From the NCBI GenBank assembly GCA_964559865.1, contig CAZLJD010000009.1:1-40785 (forward strand): DNA of 40,785 bases, in the 5' to 3' direction. Below are positions 17,388-25,338 of this stretch, piece after piece (the stretch's first letter is position 1; every line of letters begins with the position of its first letter). The notes beneath the pieces are model-generated. The model saw nothing but the letters and a program-made list of their open reading frames with translations. It did no database searches and was not told where the DNA came from. A program made the position numbers and the translations under genes. The stretch comes from JAGHAJ01 sp964559865 [NCBI: uncultured Synergistota bacterium]. Its GTDB lineage: Bacteria; Synergistota; JAGHAJ01.

Positions 17388-18065
17388 CTACACACCTCCT
17401 TTCCAACACCTATCCACAAACTGCTTCAATAACCACACATCCACATCTGGATACGCTTCTTTCAACTCCCTCTGCAACGATCCGTCCATAACACCTATGT
17501 ACACCAATGGCACACCAGTAACCCTACTAACCTCCGAAAGTACAACTTGCCCCTCTTCCACCACCTCCAGATCCGTAAACTCCCCTATATTAGTATTATT
17601 TATGATACCCGTTATCTGAAGGCCACTCGCACGCTCTATCTCCTCGTAGAGGCTCAAAACAGAATCCACATCCTCTGTGAACGGTCTTCTCGTGTTTACT
17701 ACCATAAACATCTCATACTCACCATTTACTACACTACCCTTTATCTGCGCCAACACCTTAGCACCCTTGGGTTCCCCACCAACATCAACAACATTTAAAT
17801 GGCTTGTATCTCCCACCAGCGCCACTGTAAGAGGGTTAAATATGGGGATATCTGCATACATCATCTCTTTAGGAAGGGATATAACCTCCACTCCCCTCCG
17901 TGCAATATCTTCACGGTACTCCCTTACTGTAAAGTAAGGATTAACTACATCCAAGTCAAACAGTCTTACCTTTCTACCCAAGGACAAAAAGTGGACCGCA
18001 TAGTTTATGCTCCACTCCGTTTTGCCACTACCATAACACCCTACAAATATCACAGGATTCTTCAA
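17388..18065 (-). CDS. P-loop ATPase (CobQ/MinD-like), kor-linked
   Basis: A 225-residue P-loop protein with Walker A GCYGSGKT (9-16) at the very start, DLDVVNPYF after the second strand (the switch-like Asp of the SIMIBI class) and VDVGGEPKGAKVL as the Walker B/DxGG region. A late INNTNIG may serve nucleotide-base recognition. The fold fits CobQ/CobB/MinD/ParA NTPases. The start is TTG at 18065 with AAGGAG 8 nt before it, partly inside cheX. It sits 3 nt before korD. Such an ATPase is often seen next to kor/vor clusters in anaerobes, so a role in assembling or activating the oxidoreductase is a reasonable guess. The function is not established. Confidence 0.8.
   Translation of the reverse strand: MKNPVIFVGCYGSGKTEWSINYAVHFLSLGRKVRLFDLDVVNPYFTVREYREDIARRGVEVISLPKEMMYADIPIFNPLTVALVGDTSHLNVVDVGGEPKGAKVLAQIKGSVVNGEYEMFMVVNTRRPFTEDVDSVLSLYEEIERASGLQITGIINNTNIGEFTDLEVVEEGQVVLSEVSRVTGVPLVYIGVMDGSLQRELKEAYPDVDVWLLKQFVDRCWKGGV
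17393..17401 (-). promoter_or_regulatory. Strong Shine-Dalgarno site for korD (TTG start)
   Basis: The minus strand reads AAGGAGGTG, 8 nt before the TTG at 17384. It is formed by the Lys-Gly-Gly-Val codons at the end of the upstream ATPase gene. It decides the TTG start and suggests re-initiation or coupling between the two genes. Confidence 0.8.
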
Positions 18066-18068
18066 AGT

Positions 18069-18533
18069 TCAGTCTCCTTTGAAAGTCACATTTACCTCAA
18101 TAGTACCTTGAGGTAATACCAACATGGGGATAACCAAAGCAGGTGCATTTGCAAGAGGAACACTCATCCTACCAATGTTCATCGAAGGGGGCGTTATATC
18201 CACCGTGATGCCCAGTGTGTTCAACTTCGAAGCTGCATTTCCCGTTATCATATTAGCAAGTTCATTTACCGCACTCTTTGCAAGATCATCCAACTCGCTT
18301 ACAGGCATTCCCATCATCATCGACGAAGCTATCCTCTTAGCCACATCTTCAGCCATACTGTAAACAACACTACCCTGCAAGTCTCCTACTACATCTATAC
18401 GTATTACAACCTCATAGGACGGCAAAAGAACCTTTTTTAAACCTATCTGTCCTCTCTTCACATCCAACTGTGCCATCTGCTTAACCACATCAGCAGTTGC
18501 AGATATGAATGGATTCACATACTCCGCTTTCAT
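18069..18533 (-). CDS. cheX: CheX-type chemotaxis phosphatase
   Basis: A 154-residue CheX-like protein; CheX dephosphorylates CheY-P. The active helix motif E-x2-N is E91-L-A-N94 in NELANMITGNA, preceded by GMPVSELDDLAKSA. The ATG at 18533 shares ATGA with the fmt stop and has a purine-rich AAGGGTAAG tract upstream, so I prefer it to the TTG at 18554. The window has no cheA, cheY, flagellar or receptor gene, so its partner must be elsewhere. Alternative: a CheX-domain protein acting on a different response regulator, such as a pilus control system. Confidence 0.87.
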   Translation of the reverse strand: MKAEYVNPFISATADVVKQMAQLDVKRGQIGLKKVLLPSYEVVIRIDVVGDLQGSVVYSMAEDVAKRIASSMMMGMPVSELDDLAKSAVNELANMITGNAASKLNTLGITVDITPPSMNIGRMSVPLANAPALVIPMLVLPQGTIEVNVTFKGD

Positions 18534-19471
18534 CTTACCCTTCCCCCCAAACAAAAGCTATCCCCTATCTTAACTCTATATCCATTCAAGAAATCAACTC
18601 CGGAAATATTTCTCTTCCCTGCAGGTTGAACTTCCAAGAGCTCCACACACCCACTTCCCGTAGAAACTATGGGACCTCTTTTACCTACAGAGATCACCAT
18701 TCCGGGTTCACCCAGAGAGCCATCTTCCTTTACCACCGCTACACTCCACACTTTTATCCTCCTACCATTCCAATAAAAGAACATCCCGGGAGAAGGGTTC
18801 ATTGCCCTCACCCACCGATCTATAACCTCTGCCGACATTCCCCAATCTATTTCCGTATCGGAAGAAGAAAGTTTCCTTGCATAACTAACACCCTTTTCAT
18901 CTTGTTTCCTTAAAGTATATCTTCCAGTGAGAATCACCTCTATGGCCTTTTCAAGTAGCCTTGCACCCTTGGTCGATAGTCTCTCAAAAAGCGTCCCATA
19001 GGTATCATCTGGAAAAACGGGTTCTTCTTCCTGCAACAAGATATCCCCTGCATCCATTCGTTTAGCAAGGAAAAATACAGTATTACCTGTCACTTCATCA
19101 CCGTTTATTATAACCCATCTTATAGGTGCGGCTCCCCTATACCTTGGGAGCAAAGAAGGATGCAAATTTATAGTCCCAAACCGGGGCAGTCTGTACAAAG
19201 ATGAAGGTATAAACTTGCCATAATCAACAACAACACCAAGCTCCACATCAGACAATACATCTACCAAAGATCCATCTTTCAAACTCTCAGGCTGCAATAT
19301 CCTCTTCCCAAGCTCTTTTGCAAGAAGCTTAACTGGAGTGGAAATTAAAGACCTACCTCTTCCCCCCCTCTTATCAGGTGTAGTAATAACCACCGCTATA
19401 TCCTCTCTCTCCGCCAGATAACGCAAAGGTGTAGATGCAAATTCACCACTGCCCCAAAACGCTATCCTCAT
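18530..19471 (-). CDS. fmt: Methionyl-tRNA formyltransferase
   Basis: Fmt formylates initiator Met-tRNA using 10-formyltetrahydrofolate. The 313-residue protein has the catalytic triad N102, H104 (INLHPSLLPRYRGAAPI) and D140 (RMDAGDILLQ), plus a C-terminal OB-like domain from about residue 205. The length is standard. It overlaps the def stop by ATGA and cheX by ATGA. The neighbouring deformylase removes the formyl group that this enzyme adds, a very common pairing. Confidence 0.97.
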   Translation of the reverse strand: MRIAFWGSGEFASTPLRYLAEREDIAVVITTPDKRGGRGRSLISTPVKLLAKELGKRILQPESLKDGSLVDVLSDVELGVVVDYGKFIPSSLYRLPRFGTINLHPSLLPRYRGAAPIRWVIINGDEVTGNTVFFLAKRMDAGDILLQEEEPVFPDDTYGTLFERLSTKGARLLEKAIEVILTGRYTLRKQDEKGVSYARKLSSSDTEIDWGMSAEVIDRWVRAMNPSPGMFFYWNGRRIKVWSVAVVKEDGSLGEPGMVISVGKRGPIVSTGSGCVELLEVQPAGKRNISGVDFLNGYRVKIGDSFCLGGRVR

Positions 19472-19965
19472 AACCTATGTTCACTCTTCAATTTCTTTAT
19501 TTTTCTTCTTATACTCTCCCTCTTCAAAACACCAAGGTAATCTATAAAAAGCTTGCCATCCAGGTGATCTATCTCATGTTGAAATATCCTTGCAAGGAAC
19601 CCCCGTGCCTTCACGATATGCTCTTTACCATCCCTATCCACCCATCTCACAACTACACCTTCATCTCTGGATACATCTTCAAATATAGTGGGCACACTCA
19701 AGCAACCTTCTCTATCCACAACCTTATCCCCAAACCTCTCCAATATCTCAGGGTTTATCATAGTAAAGAGCCTATCCTCAAACTCAACTACCACTATTCT
19801 CTTAGACACCCCAACTTGCGGGGCAGCCAACCCCACCCCATTATTCACCCTCATCGTGTCTATCATGTCCTGAATAAGCTTTAGATCCGCATCTTCAACC
19901 CTTTCTACCACAGCTGAGACATCTCGGAGGACCTTGCTTCCCAAGATCTTTATATCCCTAACCAC
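19468..19965 (-). CDS. def: Peptide deformylase
   Basis: Def removes the N-formyl group from nascent proteins. The three family motifs are present: GVGLAAPQVG (43-52), EGCLSVP with metal ligand C88, and QHEIDHLDG with H130, E131 and H134. I choose the GTG at 19965, giving 165 residues starting VRDIKILGSKVLR, which matches the usual deformylase N-terminus. AAGGTGA lies 7 nt upstream. The frame also opens with an ATG at 19989 inside rpsA, but this has no SD and adds eight residues without family support. Confidence 0.94.
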   Translation of the reverse strand: MVRDIKILGSKVLRDVSAVVERVEDADLKLIQDMIDTMRVNNGVGLAAPQVGVSKRIVVVEFEDRLFTMINPEILERFGDKVVDREGCLSVPTIFEDVSRDEGVVVRWVDRDGKEHIVKARGFLARIFQHEIDHLDGKLFIDYLGVLKRESIRRKIKKLKSEHRL

Positions 19966-19972
19966 TATTGCT

Positions 19973-19979
19973 TCACCTT
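19973..19979 (-). promoter_or_regulatory. Shine-Dalgarno site supporting the GTG start of def
   Basis: The minus strand reads AAGGTGA, 7 nt before the GTG at 19965. The TGA in it is the rpsA stop codon, so translation of rpsA ends on the def ribosome-binding site. Confidence 0.65.
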
Positions 19980-21352
19980 CTATCTGCAAAAAAACCTTTA
20001 TACAGATCCCCTAATGTAAAGGAAGGCTCTTCATCCCCCATTCTAACCTTAGCACTCTCGCTGGTGGCAGTCCCCCCACTTCTCTCTTCTGCATCCTTAA
20101 TACTAAGCCTTATCCTCCGATTATTAGTATCAATATCCAGTATCTTTACTTTCACCACGTCTCCTTCTTTGACTTTCTCCCCCGGAGTCTGAATGTGTTC
20201 TCTACTTATGTTAGATATATGGACAAGTCCTTCTACGCCCTTCTTCAACTCAACAAACGCACCAAAACTCTCTATCCTCGAAACTCTACCCTCTACTATA
20301 TCACCCTTTTTAAACTCCTTCTCCACATCATTCCATGGGTCTTCTACCTGCTTCCTTCCCAAATACAGTCTTTTCTCCTTAGGATTGATATCTAATATCT
20401 TTACCTTTACCATCTCTCCTTCCTTTAATACCTCATGCACATCATTTACCCTCTCCCAACTTATATCCTTTATATGGATAAGTCCTTCTATATTTTCATC
20501 AACTGCAACAAATGCACCAAACCCCGTTATTTTAGTTACTTCTCCTTCAACAATATCTCCCACTTTAAAACGCTCTTCTATGCTTTCCCATGGGTTTGGT
20601 ACAAGCTGCTTTACACTCAACCTCACCTTTCCTTCTGCCGGATCAAGTTTTATGACCTTTGCCTTAACCGTTTGCCCCTTCTTAAAAAGTTTATTAAGGT
20701 CAGGATCCTTCCTCCAAGACGCTTCAGAGATGTGGATCAATCCTTCTAATGCACCCAAGTCCACAAACACACCAAAGTCAGTTATACCAGAAACCTTCCC
20801 TTCTATTATAGCACCCTCTTCAATTGAGGAGAAGAATCTTTCCCTTGCTTGCTGGATCTCCTCCTCCAAAGCCATCTTCCTCGACATAACCAGCTTGCGT
20901 CCCCTGTTTCCAAACTCCTTCACCTTCACACCAAACTCTTTTCCCAAAAGCTCACTCATACGAGGCTTTTTACCGTCCACCTCCAAATGAGAATAGGGTA
21001 CAAAGCCTTCCACACCCAACAAGTCAACGAGCATACCTCCCTTAACGCTCTTTACCCCCTTAACCATGATAGTACTCCCATCTTTGTAGGCACGCTCAAT
21101 TTCCTCCAATGCCCTTTTCTTATCAGCCCTCTTCTTAGACAAAAGCACAGGTTTGTCATCATCTTCATATACCTTTAAAACTTCAGCCTTGACCACATCA
21201 TCCTGCCTAAGTTCTCCATTTGCCTCATTGGAAGGTATAAGCCCCTCAACTTTGTAGCCAATATCTACCAAGAAACCATCACTTCTGACTTCCACAACTT
21301 TCCCTTCTAGTACATCTCCTTTACGAATGCTTTTAACTTCAAAGTTATCCAT
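19973..21352 (-). CDS. rpsA: 30S ribosomal protein S1
   Basis: S1 helps the ribosome bind and unfold mRNA. The 459-residue protein has five S1 (OB-fold) repeats, starting near residues 8, 88, 173, 258 and 343. The last three carry the conserved FGVFV/FGAFV and GLIHIS patterns typical of RNA-binding repeats; the second is divergent (VKGGMLVDLLGVEGFVPYSHL). E. coli S1 has six repeats, so this is a shorter form. The ATG at 21352 overlaps the ispH stop by 8 nt. A TTG at 21358 is also possible. In several Clostridia ispH and rpsA are fused into one protein; here they are in different frames. Confidence 0.93.
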   Translation of the reverse strand: MDNFEVKSIRKGDVLEGKVVEVRSDGFLVDIGYKVEGLIPSNEANGELRQDDVVKAEVLKVYEDDDKPVLLSKKRADKKRALEEIERAYKDGSTIMVKGVKSVKGGMLVDLLGVEGFVPYSHLEVDGKKPRMSELLGKEFGVKVKEFGNRGRKLVMSRKMALEEEIQQARERFFSSIEEGAIIEGKVSGITDFGVFVDLGALEGLIHISEASWRKDPDLNKLFKKGQTVKAKVIKLDPAEGKVRLSVKQLVPNPWESIEERFKVGDIVEGEVTKITGFGAFVAVDENIEGLIHIKDISWERVNDVHEVLKEGEMVKVKILDINPKEKRLYLGRKQVEDPWNDVEKEFKKGDIVEGRVSRIESFGAFVELKKGVEGLVHISNISREHIQTPGEKVKEGDVVKVKILDIDTNNRRIRLSIKDAEERSGGTATSESAKVRMGDEEPSFTLGDLYKGFFADRR

Positions 21353-22202
21353 TTCCAATATTCCCCCCTATATCCAAAAGAAACTTAACTACCCTATCAA
21401 TCATCCATTGTGGCGTTGATGCACCTGCTGTGATTCCCACTCGATTAACCCCCACAAACCACCTCCTGTCAATATCCTCTTCTGACTCTACATGATAAGT
21501 GTTCGGAAGCACCTCCTTACATATAAGGGCTAAGTTTGTTGTGTTAGAACTATTGTATCCACCAACAACCAACATGATATCTGCCCATTTAGCCAACGCC
21601 TTCGCCTCATCTTGTCTTTGAAAAGTAGCAGGACAAATGGTATTAAAAGTCCTCAACTCCTTGGTATGGAGAAAGACTAAAGAGAGAAGTTTTACAAACT
21701 CACTCATCGGTTTAGTAGTCTGGGAGATAAAACCAAGTTTATCAAAGTTGCCAAGAGTTTCAACCTCTTCTGGGCTTGCTACCACAATGGCAGACCCATA
21801 GCTGTAATCCACAATAGCTCTCACTTCTGGATGATTACGATTACCAAAAACCAACACCTGATATCCTTCATCTCTGAGTATCCGTGCTTTCTGCTGAACA
21901 TCCTTTACCAATGGGCAAGTGGCGTCAACAACTCGTGCACCTTTCATCTCTAACTGTAGTTCTTCCGTGAATGGTATACCATGTGCCCTTATTACAACTA
22001 CATCTCCTCTTTCAACCTCATCCACACTGTTTACCACTCTTGCTCCCATAGAAACCAATCGATTAACTTCAAATCTATTATGAATAATCTCACCAAAGGT
22101 ATATACCCTACTATTCCTCTTTAACTCCCTCTCCACAATACCTATAGCACGTCTTACCCCAAAGCAGAAACCTGCACTTTCTGCTATCTTTATCTCAAAC
22201 AT
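21345..22202 (-). CDS. ispH: 4-hydroxy-3-methylbut-2-enyl diphosphate reductase
   Basis: IspH (LytB) is the last enzyme of the MEP isoprenoid pathway and reduces HMBPP to IPP and DMAPP with a [4Fe-4S] cluster. Cluster ligands C13 (GFCFGVRRA), C96 (DATCPLVKDV) and C190 (TICPATFQRQDEA) and the catalytic E126 (NRNHPEVRAI) are all present. The start is set at the ATG at 22202 (285 residues), with GGAG upstream. An upstream in-frame codon at 22232 would overlap DUF2284 and adds ten residues before the conserved MFEIKIAESAGFCFG. The end overlaps rpsA. Confidence 0.96.
   Translation of the reverse strand: MFEIKIAESAGFCFGVRRAIGIVERELKRNSRVYTFGEIIHNRFEVNRLVSMGARVVNSVDEVERGDVVVIRAHGIPFTEELQLEMKGARVVDATCPLVKDVQQKARILRDEGYQVLVFGNRNHPEVRAIVDYSYGSAIVVASPEEVETLGNFDKLGFISQTTKPMSEFVKLLSLVFLHTKELRTFNTICPATFQRQDEAKALAKWADIMLVVGGYNSSNTTNLALICKEVLPNTYHVESEEDIDRRWFVGVNRVGITAGASTPQWMIDRVVKFLLDIGGNIGNG
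21363..21368 (-). promoter_or_regulatory. G6 tract, SD-like site before rpsA inside ispH
   Basis: The minus strand reads GGGGGG within the last codons of ispH (two Gly codons), 10 nt before the ATG at 21352 and 4 nt before the TTG at 21358. It can serve as a weak Shine-Dalgarno site for rpsA. It is also a homopolymer on which ribosomes or polymerases could slip. Confidence 0.5.
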
Positions 22203-22204
22203 CT

Positions 22205-22711
22205 CTACTCCAACATAACCAAAGAATACCAATCTTCTTCTGTTCCTATCCGAAGTGGTAACCCAAGAGCACGCACCGTCTCTACTACATCAATACCCAG
22301 AGCCTGCATGGAAGGTCTCGCCATTGCAGGATATGAACACTGCTTTCCATCCAGATATCTACAGCGATAATCACAAAGGTAGTGACAATTGCCTAAGGCA
22401 TAAGCGAAGTAAAGGCCATCTCTTCGAGCCTGCAATTCAACAGCAAGTGCAGCCTCATGAGAGATTCTATCTGAAGGTGCATGTATGAGAAGATGAACAC
22501 TATACCTATCCAATAAGGGATAAAATTCCCATGGTTTTAAAATATTTGGGGGGCATACCCATCCCTTATGTGTGCAACGCATACACGCAAGATATGTTCT
22601 CGGTTCCCTAAAGATATCCTCTGTCCTGATCTTCAACACTTCATAGGCACCCTTGTCCAATGCAATATCGATATAGCTACGTATCCTTTCTACCTCTTTA
22701 ATAGTATCCAC
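22205..22711 (-). CDS. DUF2284 predicted metal-binding protein
   Basis: A 168-residue protein of the uncharacterised DUF2284 (COG5423) family. Seven Cys are seen: C43, C46 and C53 in ACMRCTHKGWVCPPN, then C109, C113, C117 and C125 in NCHYLCDYRCRYLDGKQC, followed by the family stretch PAMARPSMQALGIDV. The pattern suggests zinc or an Fe-S cluster. It lies 2 nt before ispH, itself an Fe-S enzyme, and after miaA. The start is given as GTG at 22711, just after an in-frame stop, but AAGAGG abuts this codon. A non-standard ATT at 22702 would have better SD spacing. Function is unknown. Confidence 0.85.
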   Translation of the reverse strand: MDTIKEVERIRSYIDIALDKGAYEVLKIRTEDIFREPRTYLACMRCTHKGWVCPPNILKPWEFYPLLDRYSVHLLIHAPSDRISHEAALAVELQARRDGLYFAYALGNCHYLCDYRCRYLDGKQCSYPAMARPSMQALGIDVVETVRALGLPLRIGTEEDWYSLVMLE

Positions 22712-22732
22712 CTCTTAAAAGGACATAATAAC

Positions 22733-23668
22733 CTATCCACCAACAAACTCCCTTATCCTACTCAGCATATCCTCTACAATATCCCTTCTACTCCTACCAG
22801 AAAGATTATACCATACGATTCCAGTAATTTGCCTAAACCATGTAAATTGTCTCTTTGCAAAGTTTCTGGTTCGCTGCTTTATTAAAGACTTGGTCCTGTG
22901 CAAGTCTATTTTGCCATTCAGATAGTCACAAACCTCCTTATATCCAATACCCTTCATAGAAGGTAACTCTGTTGAATATCCTCTATCCAAGAGAAATTTT
23001 ACCTCGTCTATAAAACCTGCATCAAACATCTTATCTACTCTGTCCTCTATCCTTCTGTAAAGCTCCTTCCTATCCATGGTCAGCCCCACACACAGGATAT
23101 CCTTATACACTTGTTGTGCACCTTCCTGCCACTGTCTTATGCTCTTGCCAGAGAGTATAAAGACCTCTAATGCCCTCTTCACCCTGTAAGTATCTTCAGG
23201 GTGAAGCCTGCTTGCAGTGTCAGGGTCAAGCTCCTTCAGTTTCTCATAAAGATAAAGCTTGCCTTTTTCCTCCAATTCTCTATCAAGTTCTTTCCTCAAG
23301 AGGGCATTGCTACCAATACCGTCAAAGGGCCAACCCCTAAGAAATGTCATAATATAAAGAACAGTCCCCCCTACAACAAATGGTATCTTTCCACGATGAA
23401 AAAGTATATCTACAGTTGCATAAGCATCCCTCTTGTAGTCCGCTACGGTATAATAATCGTCAGGGTAAACCACATCTATGAGATGATGTGGTATCTTCTT
23501 GAGCTGTTCAGATGTCGGCTTGGCAGTGCCTATATCCATGTATTTATATATCTGCCGAGAATCTGCAGATATAACATCAGTAGACAATCTATCTGCAATC
23601 TCCACAGCGATATCTGTCTTACCAACAGCTGTTGGTCCAGTAAGTATCACGATCCTGCTGTCACTCAT
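22733..23668 (-). CDS. miaA: tRNA dimethylallyltransferase
   Basis: MiaA adds a dimethylallyl group to A37 of tRNAs reading UNN codons, using the isoprenoid DMAPP made by IspH two genes downstream. The 311-residue protein has P-loop GPTAVGKT (11-18), ISADSRQIYKYMDIGTAKP, VVGGTVLYI and RTRNFAKRQFTWFR near the C-terminus. Length is normal. The ATG at 23668 shares ATGA with the mutL stop; mutL-miaA is a common bacterial order. Confidence 0.96.
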   Translation of the reverse strand: MSDSRIVILTGPTAVGKTDIAVEIADRLSTDVISADSRQIYKYMDIGTAKPTSEQLKKIPHHLIDVVYPDDYYTVADYKRDAYATVDILFHRGKIPFVVGGTVLYIMTFLRGWPFDGIGSNALLRKELDRELEEKGKLYLYEKLKELDPDTASRLHPEDTYRVKRALEVFILSGKSIRQWQEGAQQVYKDILCVGLTMDRKELYRRIEDRVDKMFDAGFIDEVKFLLDRGYSTELPSMKGIGYKEVCDYLNGKIDLHRTKSLIKQRTRNFAKRQFTWFRQITGIVWYNLSGRSRRDIVEDMLSRIREFVGG

Positions 23669-25338
23669 CTCCTTTTAAACATCTCCTCAATTCTACCCCT
23701 TCCAAACTCAATAATAATTGGCCTACCGTGTGGACAGAAAAGAAAGTTGTCTAAGTCAAATAACCTTGTCAATAGTACCTCTTGCTCATGCAAAGAGAGT
23801 CTCTCACCTGCCTTCACAGCAGACCTACAGGCAATAGAAGATATCAAGGAATGCAAAGGGGAAGACGTGCCTCCGTCGCTCTGCATTACTGCTTCCCTTA
23901 TCAAAACATCAACAGGAACATCTCTGTACGCCTGTATAATAGAAGGCACAGCTCTTACAATGAACTTACCCTCCCCAAACTCATCTATCTCAAAACCACA
24001 CTTTCTAAGTATATCAACATAATTGTAGTCTAACCCACAATCTATCACTTTCGGAAACAACAACTTCTGCTTATCCACATCTCCACCTTCAAGCGTCGAA
24101 ATAAGCTCTTCGTATATAATCTTCTCCGAGGCAACATGCTGATCCACTATATAAAAGTAGTCACCCTTTTCTACCAGTATATACGTATCCCAAAGCTGAC
24201 CCAACACCTTAAAATCCCTACCACCTACCCCAAATAACGAGGTACTCTCCTTGACTTCCAACTCTTTAATTGGAAGCTTGCCTCCATACTTTTTATCATA
24301 TTCAAGGACAACACTTTCATCTTCCACTACCTTATTCTTACTCTCCACACCTCTTGGAAGGACTATCCTACCCAACGAACTACGGACAACATTGTAAACA
24401 AACTTGTATATAGAGGAATCATCCCTAAACTTGACCTCCCACTTAGCAGGGTGAACATTGAAATCGAGTTCCGAAGGCGGTATATCTATTCTGATAAATG
24501 ACACAAAAGACCACCCCGGCGGCAAGTACCCAGCATAAGCATCTACCAAAGCTCTCCTCAGCAGATTACTTCTAACCGGATGCCCATTCACCATAAAGGA
24601 GATATAAGGTCTTTTCCTCTCCAAATAGGGAGAAGATATAATCCCCATAACTCTCCTACCTTCCTCCTCAGACACTACAAGATTCAGTTTCTCAGCCACA
24701 TCCTTACCAAAAACAGAAACCCATGTATCATACAGTTCCGAATCTCTATTGCTACTATACACTCTCCTATCATCCGACCAGAACTCAAAAGATATAGAGG
24801 GGAAACCAAGTATGTATGACTCCACCACCGAAGCAACTCTCTTCCCTTCAGACTGAGCAGACCTCAAAAATTTAAGTCTTGCAGGAAAGTTTGCAAACAG
24901 ATTCTCTACAATCACAACTGTTCCCCTGTCCAAAGAGCACGGTTTGATACCTCTCACCTGACCAAAATCCACAACTATCTTATAAGCCCCTTCCTCGTGA
25001 AACGAGCACAACTCAAAGTGAGAAACTGCACTAATGCTTGCAAGTGCCTCACCCCGAAAGCCCAGCATATTACTTGTGTTTAAATCATCTATCACACTGA
25101 GCTTGCTGGTAGTATACCTCTTCACAGCAAGGGATAGATCTTCTTTCTGAATCCCAACACCATCATCAGAGACCACTATCTTCTCCTTTCCACCAGAATA
25201 TATCCTAACAATTATCCTGCCGGCACCAGCATCTACTGCATTCTCCACCAGCTCTCTTACAACAGAGTAAGGTGCTTCTACAACCTCACCAGCTGCAATC
25301 TTGCTAATAACATCTTCACTTAACTCATGTATCCTCAC
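23665..25338 (-). CDS. mutL: DNA mismatch repair protein MutL (endonuclease type)
   Basis: MutL couples mismatch recognition by MutS to strand removal. The GHKL ATPase domain shows N33 (ENAVDAG), DDGVGI (58-63) and GFRGEAL (93-99). The C-terminal domain has the metal endonuclease motif at 399-410, DQHVASEKIIYE, with Val where DQHA is usual, plus ACRSA (503-507) and CPHGRP (535-540). An active nickase is therefore expected, as in bacteria without MutH. At 557 residues it is short because the linker between domains is only about 40-50 residues. The start is GTG at 25338 after AAGGAGG, overlapping the mutS stop. Confidence 0.95.
   Translation of the reverse strand: MRIHELSEDVISKIAAGEVVEAPYSVVRELVENAVDAGAGRIIVRIYSGGKEKIVVSDDGVGIQKEDLSLAVKRYTTSKLSVIDDLNTSNMLGFRGEALASISAVSHFELCSFHEEGAYKIVVDFGQVRGIKPCSLDRGTVVIVENLFANFPARLKFLRSAQSEGKRVASVVESYILGFPSISFEFWSDDRRVYSSNRDSELYDTWVSVFGKDVAEKLNLVVSEEEGRRVMGIISSPYLERKRPYISFMVNGHPVRSNLLRRALVDAYAGYLPPGWSFVSFIRIDIPPSELDFNVHPAKWEVKFRDDSSIYKFVYNVVRSSLGRIVLPRGVESKNKVVEDESVVLEYDKKYGGKLPIKELEVKESTSLFGVGGRDFKVLGQLWDTYILVEKGDYFYIVDQHVASEKIIYEELISTLEGGDVDKQKLLFPKVIDCGLDYNYVDILRKCGFEIDEFGEGKFIVRAVPSIIQAYRDVPVDVLIREAVMQSDGGTSSPLHSLISSIACRSAVKAGERLSLHEQEVLLTRLFDLDNFLFCPHGRPIIIEFGRGRIEEMFKRR

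Noticed and set aside
20193-20990. A 265-codon open frame on the plus strand opposite rpsA
   Set aside because: It is antisense to S1 and encodes a Ser/Pro/Thr/Phe-rich, low-complexity product, as expected from the complement of purine-rich coding sequence. No SD or family motif.
23201-24022. A 273-codon open frame on the plus strand across the miaA/mutL junction
   Set aside because: It runs antisense to two firmly identified genes, has no recognisable domain and no ribosome-binding site.
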